Source: Avimonas intestinalis
Lineage (GTDB): Bacteria > Bacillota > Clostridia > Oscillospirales > Acutalibacteraceae
Length of the DNA stretch: 64,000 nt
Direction of reading: 5' to 3'
Assembly: GCA_904380375.1 (NCBI GenBank)
Contig: CAJFID010000010.1
Location: forward strand, 59,096 to 123,095
Below are positions 8,594-16,287 of this stretch, piece by piece. The notes under the pieces were generated by a model. That model saw only the letters and a list, made by a program, of their open reading frames with translations. It was not told where the DNA came from and made no database searches. Position 1 is the stretch's first letter, and each line of letters starts with the position of its first letter. A program made the translations under genes and the position numbers.

Positions 8594-8608
8594 CCCCGCC
8601 GCACGGGG
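8585..8608 (-). terminator. Possible terminator after sbcC, overlapping the zapA promoter
   Basis: On the minus strand CCCCG-TGCGG-CGGGG is followed by TAGATTTTT. The stem is only five GC pairs and the U-tract is offset by four bases, so termination may be partial. Confidence 0.45.
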
Positions 8609-8621
8609 TTTTCCCCAAAAA

Positions 8622-11600
8622 TTACAGCCCGCTTTCTATCCGGACGCTGCTCCCGCGGGGGGAACGGCTGACCACGATTTTTTTGTCAATCCGCTCCTTG
8701 AGCTCCTGCACATGGGAGATGATCCCCACCAGCCGGTCGGTCCCCACCAGGGAAAGCAGGGTGGCGATCGCGGCGTCAAGGCTTTCCGCATCAAGCGAGC
8801 CGAAGCCCTCGTCCACGAACATGGTGTCCACCGTCACACCGCCCGCCTGCTGCTGGATCACGTCGGACAGGCCGAGGGCCAGCGCCAGGGAGGCCTTGAA
8901 GCTTTCCCCGCCCGACAGGGTTTTGACGTGCCGCGCCTTGCCGGTATAGTGGTCGAACACCCCGAGGTCGAGCCCCCGGTCCGTCAGGGATTCCTGGAAA
9001 TCGTTGCGCACCAGCTCAAACCGGCCATGGGTCATTTTTCCCAGCCGCCGGTTGGCCTGCCGCAGGATGCGGTCGAAGTAGACGGCCTGGACCGCCGTCT
9101 CAAGCTGGAGCTTCTTTTTGCCCTTGATCGTCCCGTTGGCGGCGTCCGAGAGGGATCGCAGGCAGAGCAGGCCCTTTTCCAGCTCTTCGGTTTCCGCCAG
9201 CTTTTCGGAAAGCTCCTTTTCAATCCGCCGGTTCCCGTCCAGCCGGGAGCGCAGGGCGGCGGCCTGCTCCCGCTGCCGGGCCGCCCGGCCCTCGCAGTCG
9301 GATAGGGCCGCGGCGGCCTGCCCGGTGTCGCCGTCCCGGCCGGCGGTTTCCGCTTGCAGCCGGCGGACGGCCTCCTGCCAGGCTTCCCGTTCGGAGAGCA
9401 GGCGCTCCCGCTCGGCCCGGCGGGCCTGGAGCTCCTCGGACGGGCACATGGCGGCGGCCGCCGCTTCCTCCCCGTCAAAGCCGGCCTTTATGCAGTGCCG
9501 GCGGTGGCTTTGGGTCAGCTCCTGTTCCTCCCGGCGGGCGGCGAGGGCCGCCTCCCTGCCCTGCGCGGCCAAGGAGGCGGCGCTTTCCGCCTCCCGCTCG
9601 GCCTGCTGGCACTGTGCGCGGCGGGCCTCCCGTTCGGCGTCCAGCTGCGCCAAAAGGCGGGCAAGCTCCTCCGCCCGGCCCCGCGCCTGGGCGGGCGAAA
9701 GCGCGCCGGCGGGCAGGGAGGCGGCCAGTGCCTCCTGCTCCTTCCGGGCGGCGGCGAGAGCGGCGGCCTGCTCGGCCTTTTCCTGCCGGAGGGCGTCCCG
9801 CTTCTGCTGGGCGCCGCGGCAGTCCTGCTCCCGCTGGGCCAGCAGGGCGGGCAGCTCCCGCCGGCGCTGTGCCTGCCGCTCGGCCTCCTGCCGCTCGGCC
9901 CGGAGGGCCTGCTCCTCTTCCGCCAGCGCCTGACGGGCCGCTTTGGCGGCGCAGAGAAGAGCGTCCGGCTCCCCCTTTGCCGGGAGGCCGGCCTCTTCGG
10001 CCCACTGCCGGAGCGCCGCCCGCGCGGCGTCTTTGGCGGTTCGCTGCTTTTCCAGCGCGCCGCTTGCCGCCATGCAGCGTTCGTTTTCGGCGTCCCGCGC
10101 GGCCTTGAGCCGGTCCAGCGCGTCCCGGCCGGGCGCAGACGGCGGCAGGGGGGCGGGGGAGGGGTGCTCCCGCGCGCCGCAGACCGGGCAGGGCTCCCCG
10201 GGCTGGAGCCGCGCAGCCAGCAGCCCCGCCTGCGCGTGGAAAAACAGGGCTTCCGCCCGGTCGTATTCTTTCTTGGCGGCGGCATAGGCCGCGGCGGCGC
10301 GGGTAAAGGCTTCCTGCGCGCCGGCCAGGGCCGCTTCCTTCTTTTCGCAGGCGCGGGCCGAGGCGGCAAGCCCGTCGAGCGCCCGGCCGCGGCGCTCCGC
10401 TTCCTTAAGGCGGCCGTCCAGCCGGGCGAGCAGGGCCTCCGCCCCCTCAAGGGCCTGGTATTCCTCCTGCCCCTGCCGATGGAGCGCCTGTGCGGCGCGG
10501 AGCCGTTCGTCCGCGCGGGCCAGCTCGTCCGTGAGGGCGCCGAGGGCCTTTTCTTTTTCGTCGGCCGCCCGCGCCTGCGCGGCCAGGCGGTCGTACTGCG
10601 GCAGGAGGAGGGAAAGGGAAGCCTGCTCCTGTTCAAGGGCGCGCCGGCGGGGCTCCGCTTCCTCTGCCGCCTTCCAGCTTTCGGCGGCGCGCTCCCGCGC
10701 GGCCCGCGCCTGCTCCTGCCGCCGGGCCAGGGAGTCGGCCTGCTCTTCCGCCTGGTCCGCCCGGCTCCGCGCTCTTTGCAGCAGGGCGCGCTCCGCCGCG
10801 AGAATCTGCGCTCGCTCGGCCAGCTGCAGGGACGCCTCCAGCTCCGCTGCCCGGGCGGCCTGTTCCTGCCGCTGCCCTTCCTCGGCGCAAAGAGAGGCCA
10901 GCTTCTCCTGCTTTTTGGCGGTTTCCTGCGCCTCGGCCAGGTGGACGGTCAGGCGCCGCCGTTCCTCGTCCAGCGCCCCCAGCCCGTCGTCCAGCTCCCG
11001 GAGCCGGCCGGCGTCCCGGCGGTTTTGCTCCCGCAGGGCATCCCGCACCGCGGGGACGCCGAAGGGGCCGTCCTTTTCCAGCGCCGCGACCGCCTCTTTC
11101 AGGGCGGAAGGGGGAGGGCCTGGCTCGTCCGGCGCGGGGATTTCTCCCGTTTCCGCCGGAGCCGCCCCGCCGTCCGCCTCTTCTATCTGGATGCGGCGGC
11201 AGTTGTCGAGCAGATGGGTGCGGGCGGCCGCCAGCGCGCCTCCCTGCTCCTTTGTCCGGGCAGCCAGTTCCTGCTGGATGCGGCGGTAAACGCCGGTGTC
11301 AAAAATCCGGCGGAAAATTTCGGCCCGTTCATCGCTGCCGGCCAGCAGCAGGCGGAGGAATTCCCCCTGCGCGAGCATACAGATCTGGCTGAACTGCCGG
11401 TGGTTCAGCCGGAGCAGCTCCTCTATGCAGCGGGTGACCTCGCCCACCTTGGCGACCACCCGGCCGTCCGGGTAGGTCAGCTCCGCCGCGGCGGGCTGGC
11501 GGGTCGTCCCTTCCCCCCGCCGCTTGGGGCGGGCGTATTCGGGGCTGCGGCGGACAAGGTACCGCTGCCCCCGGTGCTCAAAGGCCAGGGAGACGAAGGT

Positions 11601-11828
11601 CTCGGCCTCGGGGGGCGCAAAGTCGCTGCGCAGCCCCTCCCCGCCCCGGCGGCTGCCGCTGGCTTCCCCGAACAGCGCGTAGGAGATGCCGTCAAAAATG
11701 GTGGTTTTCCCGGCGCCGGTGTCCCCTGTAATCAGGAAGAGCCCCCGCCCGCCCAGCTTGGTAAAATCCACGTCGCAGCGCCCGGCATAAGGGCCGAACG
11801 CGCTCATGATGAGCAAAATCGGTTTCAC
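8622..11828 (-). CDS. sbcC: Nuclease SbcCD, ATPase subunit SbcC
   Basis: SMC/Rad50-like ATPase that, with SbcD, opens hairpin and protein-blocked DNA ends. 1068 aa from GTG at 11828 (GGAAAGGA upstream). Walker A is GDTGAGKTT (residues 35-43); a very long Ala/Glu/Arg-rich coiled coil follows, broken by the zinc hook CPVCGAREHP near residue 547; then the signature LSGGESFKASLALALGLSD and Walker B MFVDEGFGSLD near the C-terminus. The coding strand is extremely GC-rich, giving long spurious frames on the other strand. 35 bp after sbcD; a standard sbcDC pair. Confidence 0.97.
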   Translation of the reverse strand: MKPILLIMSAFGPYAGRCDVDFTKLGGRGLFLITGDTGAGKTTIFDGISYALFGEASGSRRGGEGLRSDFAPPEAETFVSLAFEHRGQRYLVRRSPEYARPKRRGEGTTRQPAAAELTYPDGRVVAKVGEVTRCIEELLRLNHRQFSQICMLAQGEFLRLLLAGSDERAEIFRRIFDTGVYRRIQQELAARTKEQGGALAAARTHLLDNCRRIQIEEADGGAAPAETGEIPAPDEPGPPPSALKEAVAALEKDGPFGVPAVRDALREQNRRDAGRLRELDDGLGALDEERRRLTVHLAEAQETAKKQEKLASLCAEEGQRQEQAARAAELEASLQLAERAQILAAERALLQRARSRADQAEEQADSLARRQEQARAARERAAESWKAAEEAEPRRRALEQEQASLSLLLPQYDRLAAQARAADEKEKALGALTDELARADERLRAAQALHRQGQEEYQALEGAEALLARLDGRLKEAERRGRALDGLAASARACEKKEAALAGAQEAFTRAAAAYAAAKKEYDRAEALFFHAQAGLLAARLQPGEPCPVCGAREHPSPAPLPPSAPGRDALDRLKAARDAENERCMAASGALEKQRTAKDAARAALRQWAEEAGLPAKGEPDALLCAAKAARQALAEEEQALRAERQEAERQAQRRRELPALLAQREQDCRGAQQKRDALRQEKAEQAAALAAARKEQEALAASLPAGALSPAQARGRAEELARLLAQLDAEREARRAQCQQAEREAESAASLAAQGREAALAARREEQELTQSHRRHCIKAGFDGEEAAAAAMCPSEELQARRAERERLLSEREAWQEAVRRLQAETAGRDGDTGQAAAALSDCEGRAARQREQAAALRSRLDGNRRIEKELSEKLAETEELEKGLLCLRSLSDAANGTIKGKKKLQLETAVQAVYFDRILRQANRRLGKMTHGRFELVRNDFQESLTDRGLDLGVFDHYTGKARHVKTLSGGESFKASLALALGLSDVIQQQAGGVTVDTMFVDEGFGSLDAESLDAAIATLLSLVGTDRLVGIISHVQELKERIDKKIVVSRSPRGSSVRIESGL

Positions 11829-11863
11829 AGTCCGTTTCCTTTCCGATCGCGTTGGGGAGCAGC

Positions 11864-13036
11864 CTACGCGTCCTCCCGCGCCTTTTCAATCACCTGCCGC
11901 AGGACCGCCCGCTGCCCGTCGGACAGCAGCTCCCCGGTCACCTGCAGGAAGAATTCTGCGAACAGCTCCTCCTCGCTTTTGCGGGCGAGGGGGTCGGCTT
12001 CGGCCTCTTCGCCGGCCGGCTCCCGGGAAGGGGGCGCCAGCTCGACGTGCAGGAGGTTGGGGTATACGGTGCGCAGCCGCTCGGCGGGGTCGAGCACCGC
12101 CTCGTCGGTCAGCACCGCGTAAATGTAATCCTCCCGCTGGGGGCCGGGGCTCTGCTTGGCGGCGGCCAGCAGGTCGTCCAGCCGCCCCCGGATCTGACGC
12201 AGCTCCCGCCGGGGCGTCAGGGGCAGAAGCTCGACGGCGGTATCCCCCTTGGGGCCGAGGGTCACGAGCGGCACGCTCTTGGCATGGCGGGCCTCCGAAA
12301 GGGAGTACTTGAGCGGGGAGCCGGCGTACCGCACCGTATCCCGCCCCATCCGCTGGGCGCGGTGCAGGTGTCCCAGCGCCACGTAGTCGAACCCGTCAAA
12401 GCAGGAGACGTCCACGTTGTCGCTGCCGCCGACCATCACGGTGTCCGATTCGCACAGCTCCGGGCCCTGCCCGCCCGCGCTGACAAACTGGTGGGCCACC
12501 AGGACATGCCGCTCCTGCGGAGGGCACTCTTGCAGAGGGCGCTCCTGCGGAGACGGGGAGGAGGCCGCCAGCGCGGCGCGCACCGCCTCTTCGGTGGTGG
12601 AGGCGGCGCAGCCCAGGCGGGCGTTGACCGCCGCCGGCCGCAGGAAGGGCAGGAGGGTAAAGCGGACCGGGCCGTATTCGTCGAACAGCGTCACCCGGCG
12701 GACCTTCCCGTCGTACCGCCCGGCGATATAAACTCCCCGCCCGGAAAAAAGCCGGCTGCCGAATTCCAGCCGCTCGGGGGAATCGTGGTTGCCCGAAACG
12801 GCTAGGACGGGGATCCCCCGCTCGCCGAGCCCGCTTAGGAAGTCGTCAAGCAGCTCGACCGCCTCTGCCGGGGGGATGGAGCGGTCGTACACGTCCCCCG
12901 CGATCAACACCCCGTCCACCTTGTGCCGGTCGGCGAGGGACAATATTTCCTTTAATATGTAGCGCTGGTCCTCCAGCATCGGGGCCTCGAGCACGCATTT
13001 CCCCAGGTGGAGGTCGGCAAGGTGAAGCAGACGCAT
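11864..13036 (-). CDS. sbcD: Nuclease SbcCD, nuclease subunit SbcD
   Basis: Mre11-like metallophosphoesterase nuclease, partner of SbcC. 390 aa from ATG at 13036 behind AGGGAGG; the longer in-frame extension to 13408 has no ribosome site and is rejected. Phosphoesterase motifs in order: HLADLHLGK (D and H), GDVYDR, SGNHDSPERLEFG, VAHQF, and GHLHRAQ. The C-terminal region (DPLARKSEEELFAEFF) is the usual capping domain. Confidence 0.97.
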   Translation of the reverse strand: MRLLHLADLHLGKCVLEAPMLEDQRYILKEILSLADRHKVDGVLIAGDVYDRSIPPAEAVELLDDFLSGLGERGIPVLAVSGNHDSPERLEFGSRLFSGRGVYIAGRYDGKVRRVTLFDEYGPVRFTLLPFLRPAAVNARLGCAASTTEEAVRAALAASSPSPQERPLQECPPQERHVLVAHQFVSAGGQGPELCESDTVMVGGSDNVDVSCFDGFDYVALGHLHRAQRMGRDTVRYAGSPLKYSLSEARHAKSVPLVTLGPKGDTAVELLPLTPRRELRQIRGRLDDLLAAAKQSPGPQREDYIYAVLTDEAVLDPAERLRTVYPNLLHVELAPPSREPAGEEAEADPLARKSEEELFAEFFLQVTGELLSDGQRAVLRQVIEKAREDA

Positions 13037-13421
13037 GAAAAGCCTCCCTGCGGCCCCGGCGGAAGGCGGGGCCCCTTTCTTATGGCTTTTAGTATACCGT
13101 ATCCGCGGGCAAAAAGCCAGACCATACCAGCCCGTGCGCGCCTGCTCCCCCGCATAGGGCGGGCAAAAATCCCTTGCCAAGGCAGATAGGCCCTTCCTTC
13201 GTTTTGAGGGGAATTCATTCCGTGTTTGAAACTGCCGGATTCCCTCTTTTCCTTTCTTCATAGTCTTCATAGCGTTTTTTTGTTTAGGGGCAAAAGAAAA
13301 GAGCAGCCGTTTTTGAAAACAGCTGCTCGGCGTGGTTGCTGGTATACCGCCGTGAATGCGGGGCTTGTCGGCTCGGCAGAAAGGATATGGGGACGAACGG
13401 CGCCTCAAAATGCAACAGGCC
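13037..13421. other. Intergenic region between sbcD and the XRE gene, 385 bp
   Basis: Contains a terminator for the XRE gene (13291-13328) and a weak candidate sbcD promoter: TATACT on the minus strand at 13091-13096 with TGGCTT 17 bp upstream, a poor -35. No gene is visible between 13120 and 13290. Confidence 0.5.
13291..13328 (-). terminator. Terminator of the XRE regulator gene
   Basis: Minus strand: a 13-bp stem (GAGCAGC...GCTGCTC, extended inward by a wobble pair and GTTTT/AAAAC, two-base loop) followed by TTTTCTTTT. Confidence 0.85.
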
Positions 13422-13931
13422 TTAGGCCTTCTCCCGCGTCAGGAAAATTCCTATAACGGTCCCTATAAGGAGAATCGGCGCAAGCCGGACGAACAGCCAT
13501 TCAAACGCGTGAAAAGCTGCCCCCATAACAGCGGTTTCCGGGTCGCTGAAATCCCACCCAAGGTAAGGGCTGCCTAACGCTATGAAAACAGCGAAAATTA
13601 TTGCTATAGCCGCACACAATGCAATCCATAGGCAATGCCATATTTTCCGCTGCGCAGCTTTCCTTCGCGCAAGCTGTAAGTTGATAACCTCCAGCTTTTC
13701 GGAAATTGCCTTTAAGTCGTCGGCCTTCGGCTCGATCACCGTTTCTCCAAGCAAAACACTCACCGGTGTTTCCAGTGCCTCCGACAGGGAGATCAGCATC
13801 GCAGAATCCGGGACGGACAGCCCCTGTTCCCATTTTGAGATTGTCTGCCGCACCACGTTCAGATGGACAGCAAGCTCCTCTTGCGAAAGCCCCTTTGATT
13901 TCCGGATAGCTTTTATGTTTTCGTTTAGCAT
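13422..13931 (-). CDS. XRE-family transcriptional regulator with two membrane segments
   Basis: 169 aa. ATG at 13931 with AGGAAAGGAG upstream. Residues 5-60 form an XRE/Cro HTH (IKAIRKSKGLSQEELAVHL, then VVRQTISKWEQGLSVPD). A short linker with a helix (about 75-92) leads to two hydrophobic segments (about 97-120 and 147-165), so the regulator is probably held in the membrane, as in other clostridial HTH-TM proteins. It is divergent from the Gld-type ABC operon and may control it, its own promoter, or both; its signal is unknown. An inverted repeat sits on its -35 box. Confidence 0.88.
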   Translation of the reverse strand: MLNENIKAIRKSKGLSQEELAVHLNVVRQTISKWEQGLSVPDSAMLISLSEALETPVSVLLGETVIEPKADDLKAISEKLEVINLQLARRKAAQRKIWHCLWIALCAAIAIIFAVFIALGSPYLGWDFSDPETAVMGAAFHAFEWLFVRLAPILLIGTVIGIFLTREKA

Positions 13932-13960
13932 AAGTAAACCGCTCCTTTCCTGTTAGCATT

Positions 13961-13989
13961 ATTGTACGAGAAACGGCCCGTTGCTGCAA
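13961..13989 (-). promoter_or_regulatory. Promoter of the XRE gene
   Basis: Minus strand TTGCAG (13984-13989), 17 bp, TACAAT (13961-13966), 30 bp before the start codon. Confidence 0.75.
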
Positions 13990-13995
13990 GCAACG
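13979..13995. promoter_or_regulatory. Inverted repeat on the XRE -35 box, operator candidate
   Basis: CGTTGC-TGCAA-GCAACG, a perfect 6+6 inverted repeat whose centre covers the -35 hexamer of the XRE promoter. Size and position fit an autoregulatory XRE operator. Confidence 0.55.
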
Positions 13996-14225
13996 CAGGA
14001 TAACATTCCCGCTGTGCCCAGACGGGTTTTCCGGCTTTGGCCTTTGGCCCTATGGTATTCAAAAGCCGTCTAACCGCACAAAACGGCCGCAAGCCTGGGA
14101 CAAATTGCTTTTGGTTTGCAGTGCTCTTAAGTTTGGAAACGCTATTCCGTGAAACCGGCGGAGGGGCCTGCCGCTGCATACCTTGCAGAAGGAAAAGGTA
14201 AGCAAGGTAAACAAGAAACTCAGGA

Positions 14226-14254
14226 TTGCAATGGCATACGCACGATGCTATAAT
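14226..14254 (+). promoter_or_regulatory. Promoter of the Gld-type ABC operon
   Basis: TTGCAA (14226-14231), 17 bp, TATAAT (14249-14254). Predicted start near 14261, leaving a leader of about 275 nt. Confidence 0.8.
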
Positions 14255-14260
14255 ATACAG

Positions 14261-14535
14261 GTTGAGAAAAACTAGGCAAGGAGACAATACACAAGCGGTA
14301 TAAGAAGCGAAGATGCCGGGATTGCCCCTTGCCTATTGGGGGTTTGCCTAAAAATCACACGATGGACACAGAAGATTTAAAGACCGTTTACAAATCGGCG
14401 GGACGTCTCCGGTACAATACAATAGAGACTTTACGGTTGCCCTGCGGGGCACTGTACGGGGCAGCCCGGACCGCCGGGACGCCGAGGCTTCGCCTGCGGC
14501 GGTTACTTTGAAAACGCAGGAGGGACAGCGAAAAC
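14261..14535 (+). promoter_or_regulatory. Structured 5' leader of the ABC operon with competing pairings
   Basis: TAGGCAAGG (14273-14281) is perfectly complementary to CCTTGCCTA (14327-14335), and its first seven bases are equally complementary to a second TTGCCTA (14344-14350). The first partner also sits in the loop of a CCCC/GGGG hairpin (14325-14340). Further down, GGTTGCCC/GGGCAGCC and CGCCG/CGGCG stems occur, with AGGC-TTC-GCCT inside. No U-tract terminator is seen, so any switch would act on translation or stability. No known riboswitch class was recognised. Confidence 0.45.
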
Positions 14536-15507
14536 ATGATTGAGGTAAAAAACCTGACGAAGCGATATGGCAGCCATCTGGCCGTCAACGATATCAGCTT
14601 CTCGGTGGATGAAGGGGAGGTCGTCGGCTTCTTGGGGCCGAACGGCGCGGGAAAGTCCACCACCATGAACATCCTGACCGGCTACCTGTCGGCCAGCAGC
14701 GGCGTGGCCAAGATCAACGGCTTTGATATTTTGGAGAAGCCGAACCAGGCCAAGGCCAGCATCGGCTACCTGCCGGAGCAGCCGCCGCTGTATCTTGATA
14801 TGACGGTGCGGGAATATCTGGATTTCATGTACGACCTGAAAAAATGCACCCTCAACCGCGGGACGCATATCGCGGAGATCTGCCGGCTGGTGAAAATTGA
14901 GAACGTGTACGGCCGGCTGATCAAGAACCTGTCCAAGGGCTACCGCCAGCGCGTCGGCCTGGCACAGGCGCTGATCGGCAACCCGCCGGTGCTGATCCTG
15001 GACGAGCCGACCGTCGGCCTTGACCCGAACCAGATCATTGAGATCCGCACCCTGATCAAAAACCTGGGCAAGCACCATACCGTCATCCTCTCCTCCCACA
15101 TCCTGCAGGAGATCGAGGCGGTCTGCGACCGGATCATCATCATCAACCAAGGGGTTCTCGTAGCGGACGACACCGCGGCCAACCTGACCCGGAAATATTC
15201 CAGCGACCGGCGGCTGCTCCTGCGGGTTGCCGGCGGGGAGGAAGACGTGCAGCACCTGCTTGAACGCGTCCCAGGGGTGGAGAACGCGGTTTCGCTCGGC
15301 GAAAAGGAACCGGGCGTCTTCGAATTTGCCGTCACCCCGGCGGAGGGGCAGGACGTCCGGCGGGAAATCTCCAGCCGCCTGGCCAGCCGCCACTGGATTA
15401 TCATGGGGATGCGGTCTATGGAAATGACCCTGGAAGACGTGTTCGTGGCCCTGACCCGCGAAAATCTGTCGGCGGCCCGGAAACATAAGAAAGGAGGGCG
15501 TGCCTGA
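14536..15507 (+). CDS. ABC transporter ATP-binding protein (GldA-type)
   Basis: 323 aa; ATG at 14536 after GCAGGAGGGAC. Complete nucleotide-binding domain: Walker A GPNGAGKSTT (about 36-45), Q-loop near YLPEQPPL, signature LSKGYRQRVG, Walker B VLILDEPTVGLDP, H-loop ILSSHILQE. A C-terminal extension of about 90 residues (after residue 230) is typical of the GldA/NosF group. First gene of a four-gene unit with permease, GldG-like and DUF4340 proteins. In Bacteroidetes GldAFG serves gliding; in Firmicutes the same set is widespread and its substrate is not established. Confidence 0.93.
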   Translation: MIEVKNLTKRYGSHLAVNDISFSVDEGEVVGFLGPNGAGKSTTMNILTGYLSASSGVAKINGFDILEKPNQAKASIGYLPEQPPLYLDMTVREYLDFMYDLKKCTLNRGTHIAEICRLVKIENVYGRLIKNLSKGYRQRVGLAQALIGNPPVLILDEPTVGLDPNQIIEIRTLIKNLGKHHTVILSSHILQEIEAVCDRIIIINQGVLVADDTAANLTRKYSSDRRLLLRVAGGEEDVQHLLERVPGVENAVSLGEKEPGVFEFAVTPAEGQDVRREISSRLASRHWIIMGMRSMEMTLEDVFVALTRENLSAARKHKKGGRA

Positions 15508-16214
15508 TGGGTGCCATTTTTAAAAGGGAATTTAAGTCGTTCTTTACCTCCCCGGTCGGTTACATCCTGCTGGCGGTCATGACCTGCGCGTCCGGCTTCT
15601 TCTTTTATATTTTTAATGTGTTTAACTACAGCGCCGACCTGTCGTATACGTTCAGCAACCTGTTCACGGTCGTGCTGCTGGTCCTGCCGATCCTGACCAT
15701 GAGGCTGTTCAGCGAGGAGAAAAGGCAGAAAACCGACCAGGCGCTGCTGACCTCGCCGGCCAGCCTGACCGGCATTGTGCTCGGCAAATTTTTCGCCGCG
15801 CTGCTGATGTTTGTGCTTTCGCTGGTGATCCTGCTGGTGTTCGCCGTGGTCATCGCCTTCCAGGTCACCCCGTCGTGGAGCGTGATTATCGGCAACTTCC
15901 TGGGCCTGATCCTGGTAGGCGGCCTGGTGATCTCGATCGGCCTGCTGATCTCAAGCCTGACCGAAAGCCAGCTCATCGCGGCGATCGGCACCCTGGGCAT
16001 CTCGGTGGCGCTGATCATGATGGACAGCCTTTCCACGATTTTCTCAAGCATCCCGGCGGTGGGCACGGTGATCGATTTTCTCTCCGTCTCCCAGAAGTAT
16101 ACCGAATTCACCAGCGGGATCCTGAATTATGCTTACGTGATCTTTTTCCTGAGCATGCAGGCGCTGTTCGTGTTCCTGACCGTCCGCGTGCTGGACCGCA
16201 AGAGATGGAGCTGA
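15507..16214 (+). CDS. ABC transporter permease (GldF-type, ABC-2)
   Basis: 235 aa with six predicted membrane segments. Its ATG overlaps the TGA of the ATPase gene (TGATG), implying translational coupling. Family features: KREFKSFFTSPVGYILLAV at the N-terminus, LPILTMRLFSEEKRQKTDQ in the first cytoplasmic loop and LLTSPASLTGIVLGKF, all typical of GldF permeases. Pairs with the ATPase upstream and the GldG-like subunit downstream. Confidence 0.93.
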   Translation: MGAIFKREFKSFFTSPVGYILLAVMTCASGFFFYIFNVFNYSADLSYTFSNLFTVVLLVLPILTMRLFSEEKRQKTDQALLTSPASLTGIVLGKFFAALLMFVLSLVILLVFAVVIAFQVTPSWSVIIGNFLGLILVGGLVISIGLLISSLTESQLIAAIGTLGISVALIMMDSLSTIFSSIPAVGTVIDFLSVSQKYTEFTSGILNYAYVIFFLSMQALFVFLTVRVLDRKRWS

Positions 16215-16287
16215 GCAGGCCGCTCGTCCCGGCCGCAGGGCCGGGAGATGCCGCGCATTGCCCACCAATTCGGAAAGGAGCATGAGC

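Noticed and set aside
9354..12122. Very long open frame on the plus strand opposite sbcC
   Set aside because: An antisense shadow caused by the extreme GC content and codon use of the SbcC coiled coil; no motifs and no ribosome site.
13422..13931. XRE protein as an antitoxin
   Set aside because: No toxin partner is adjacent and the two C-terminal membrane segments fit a membrane-anchored regulator better.
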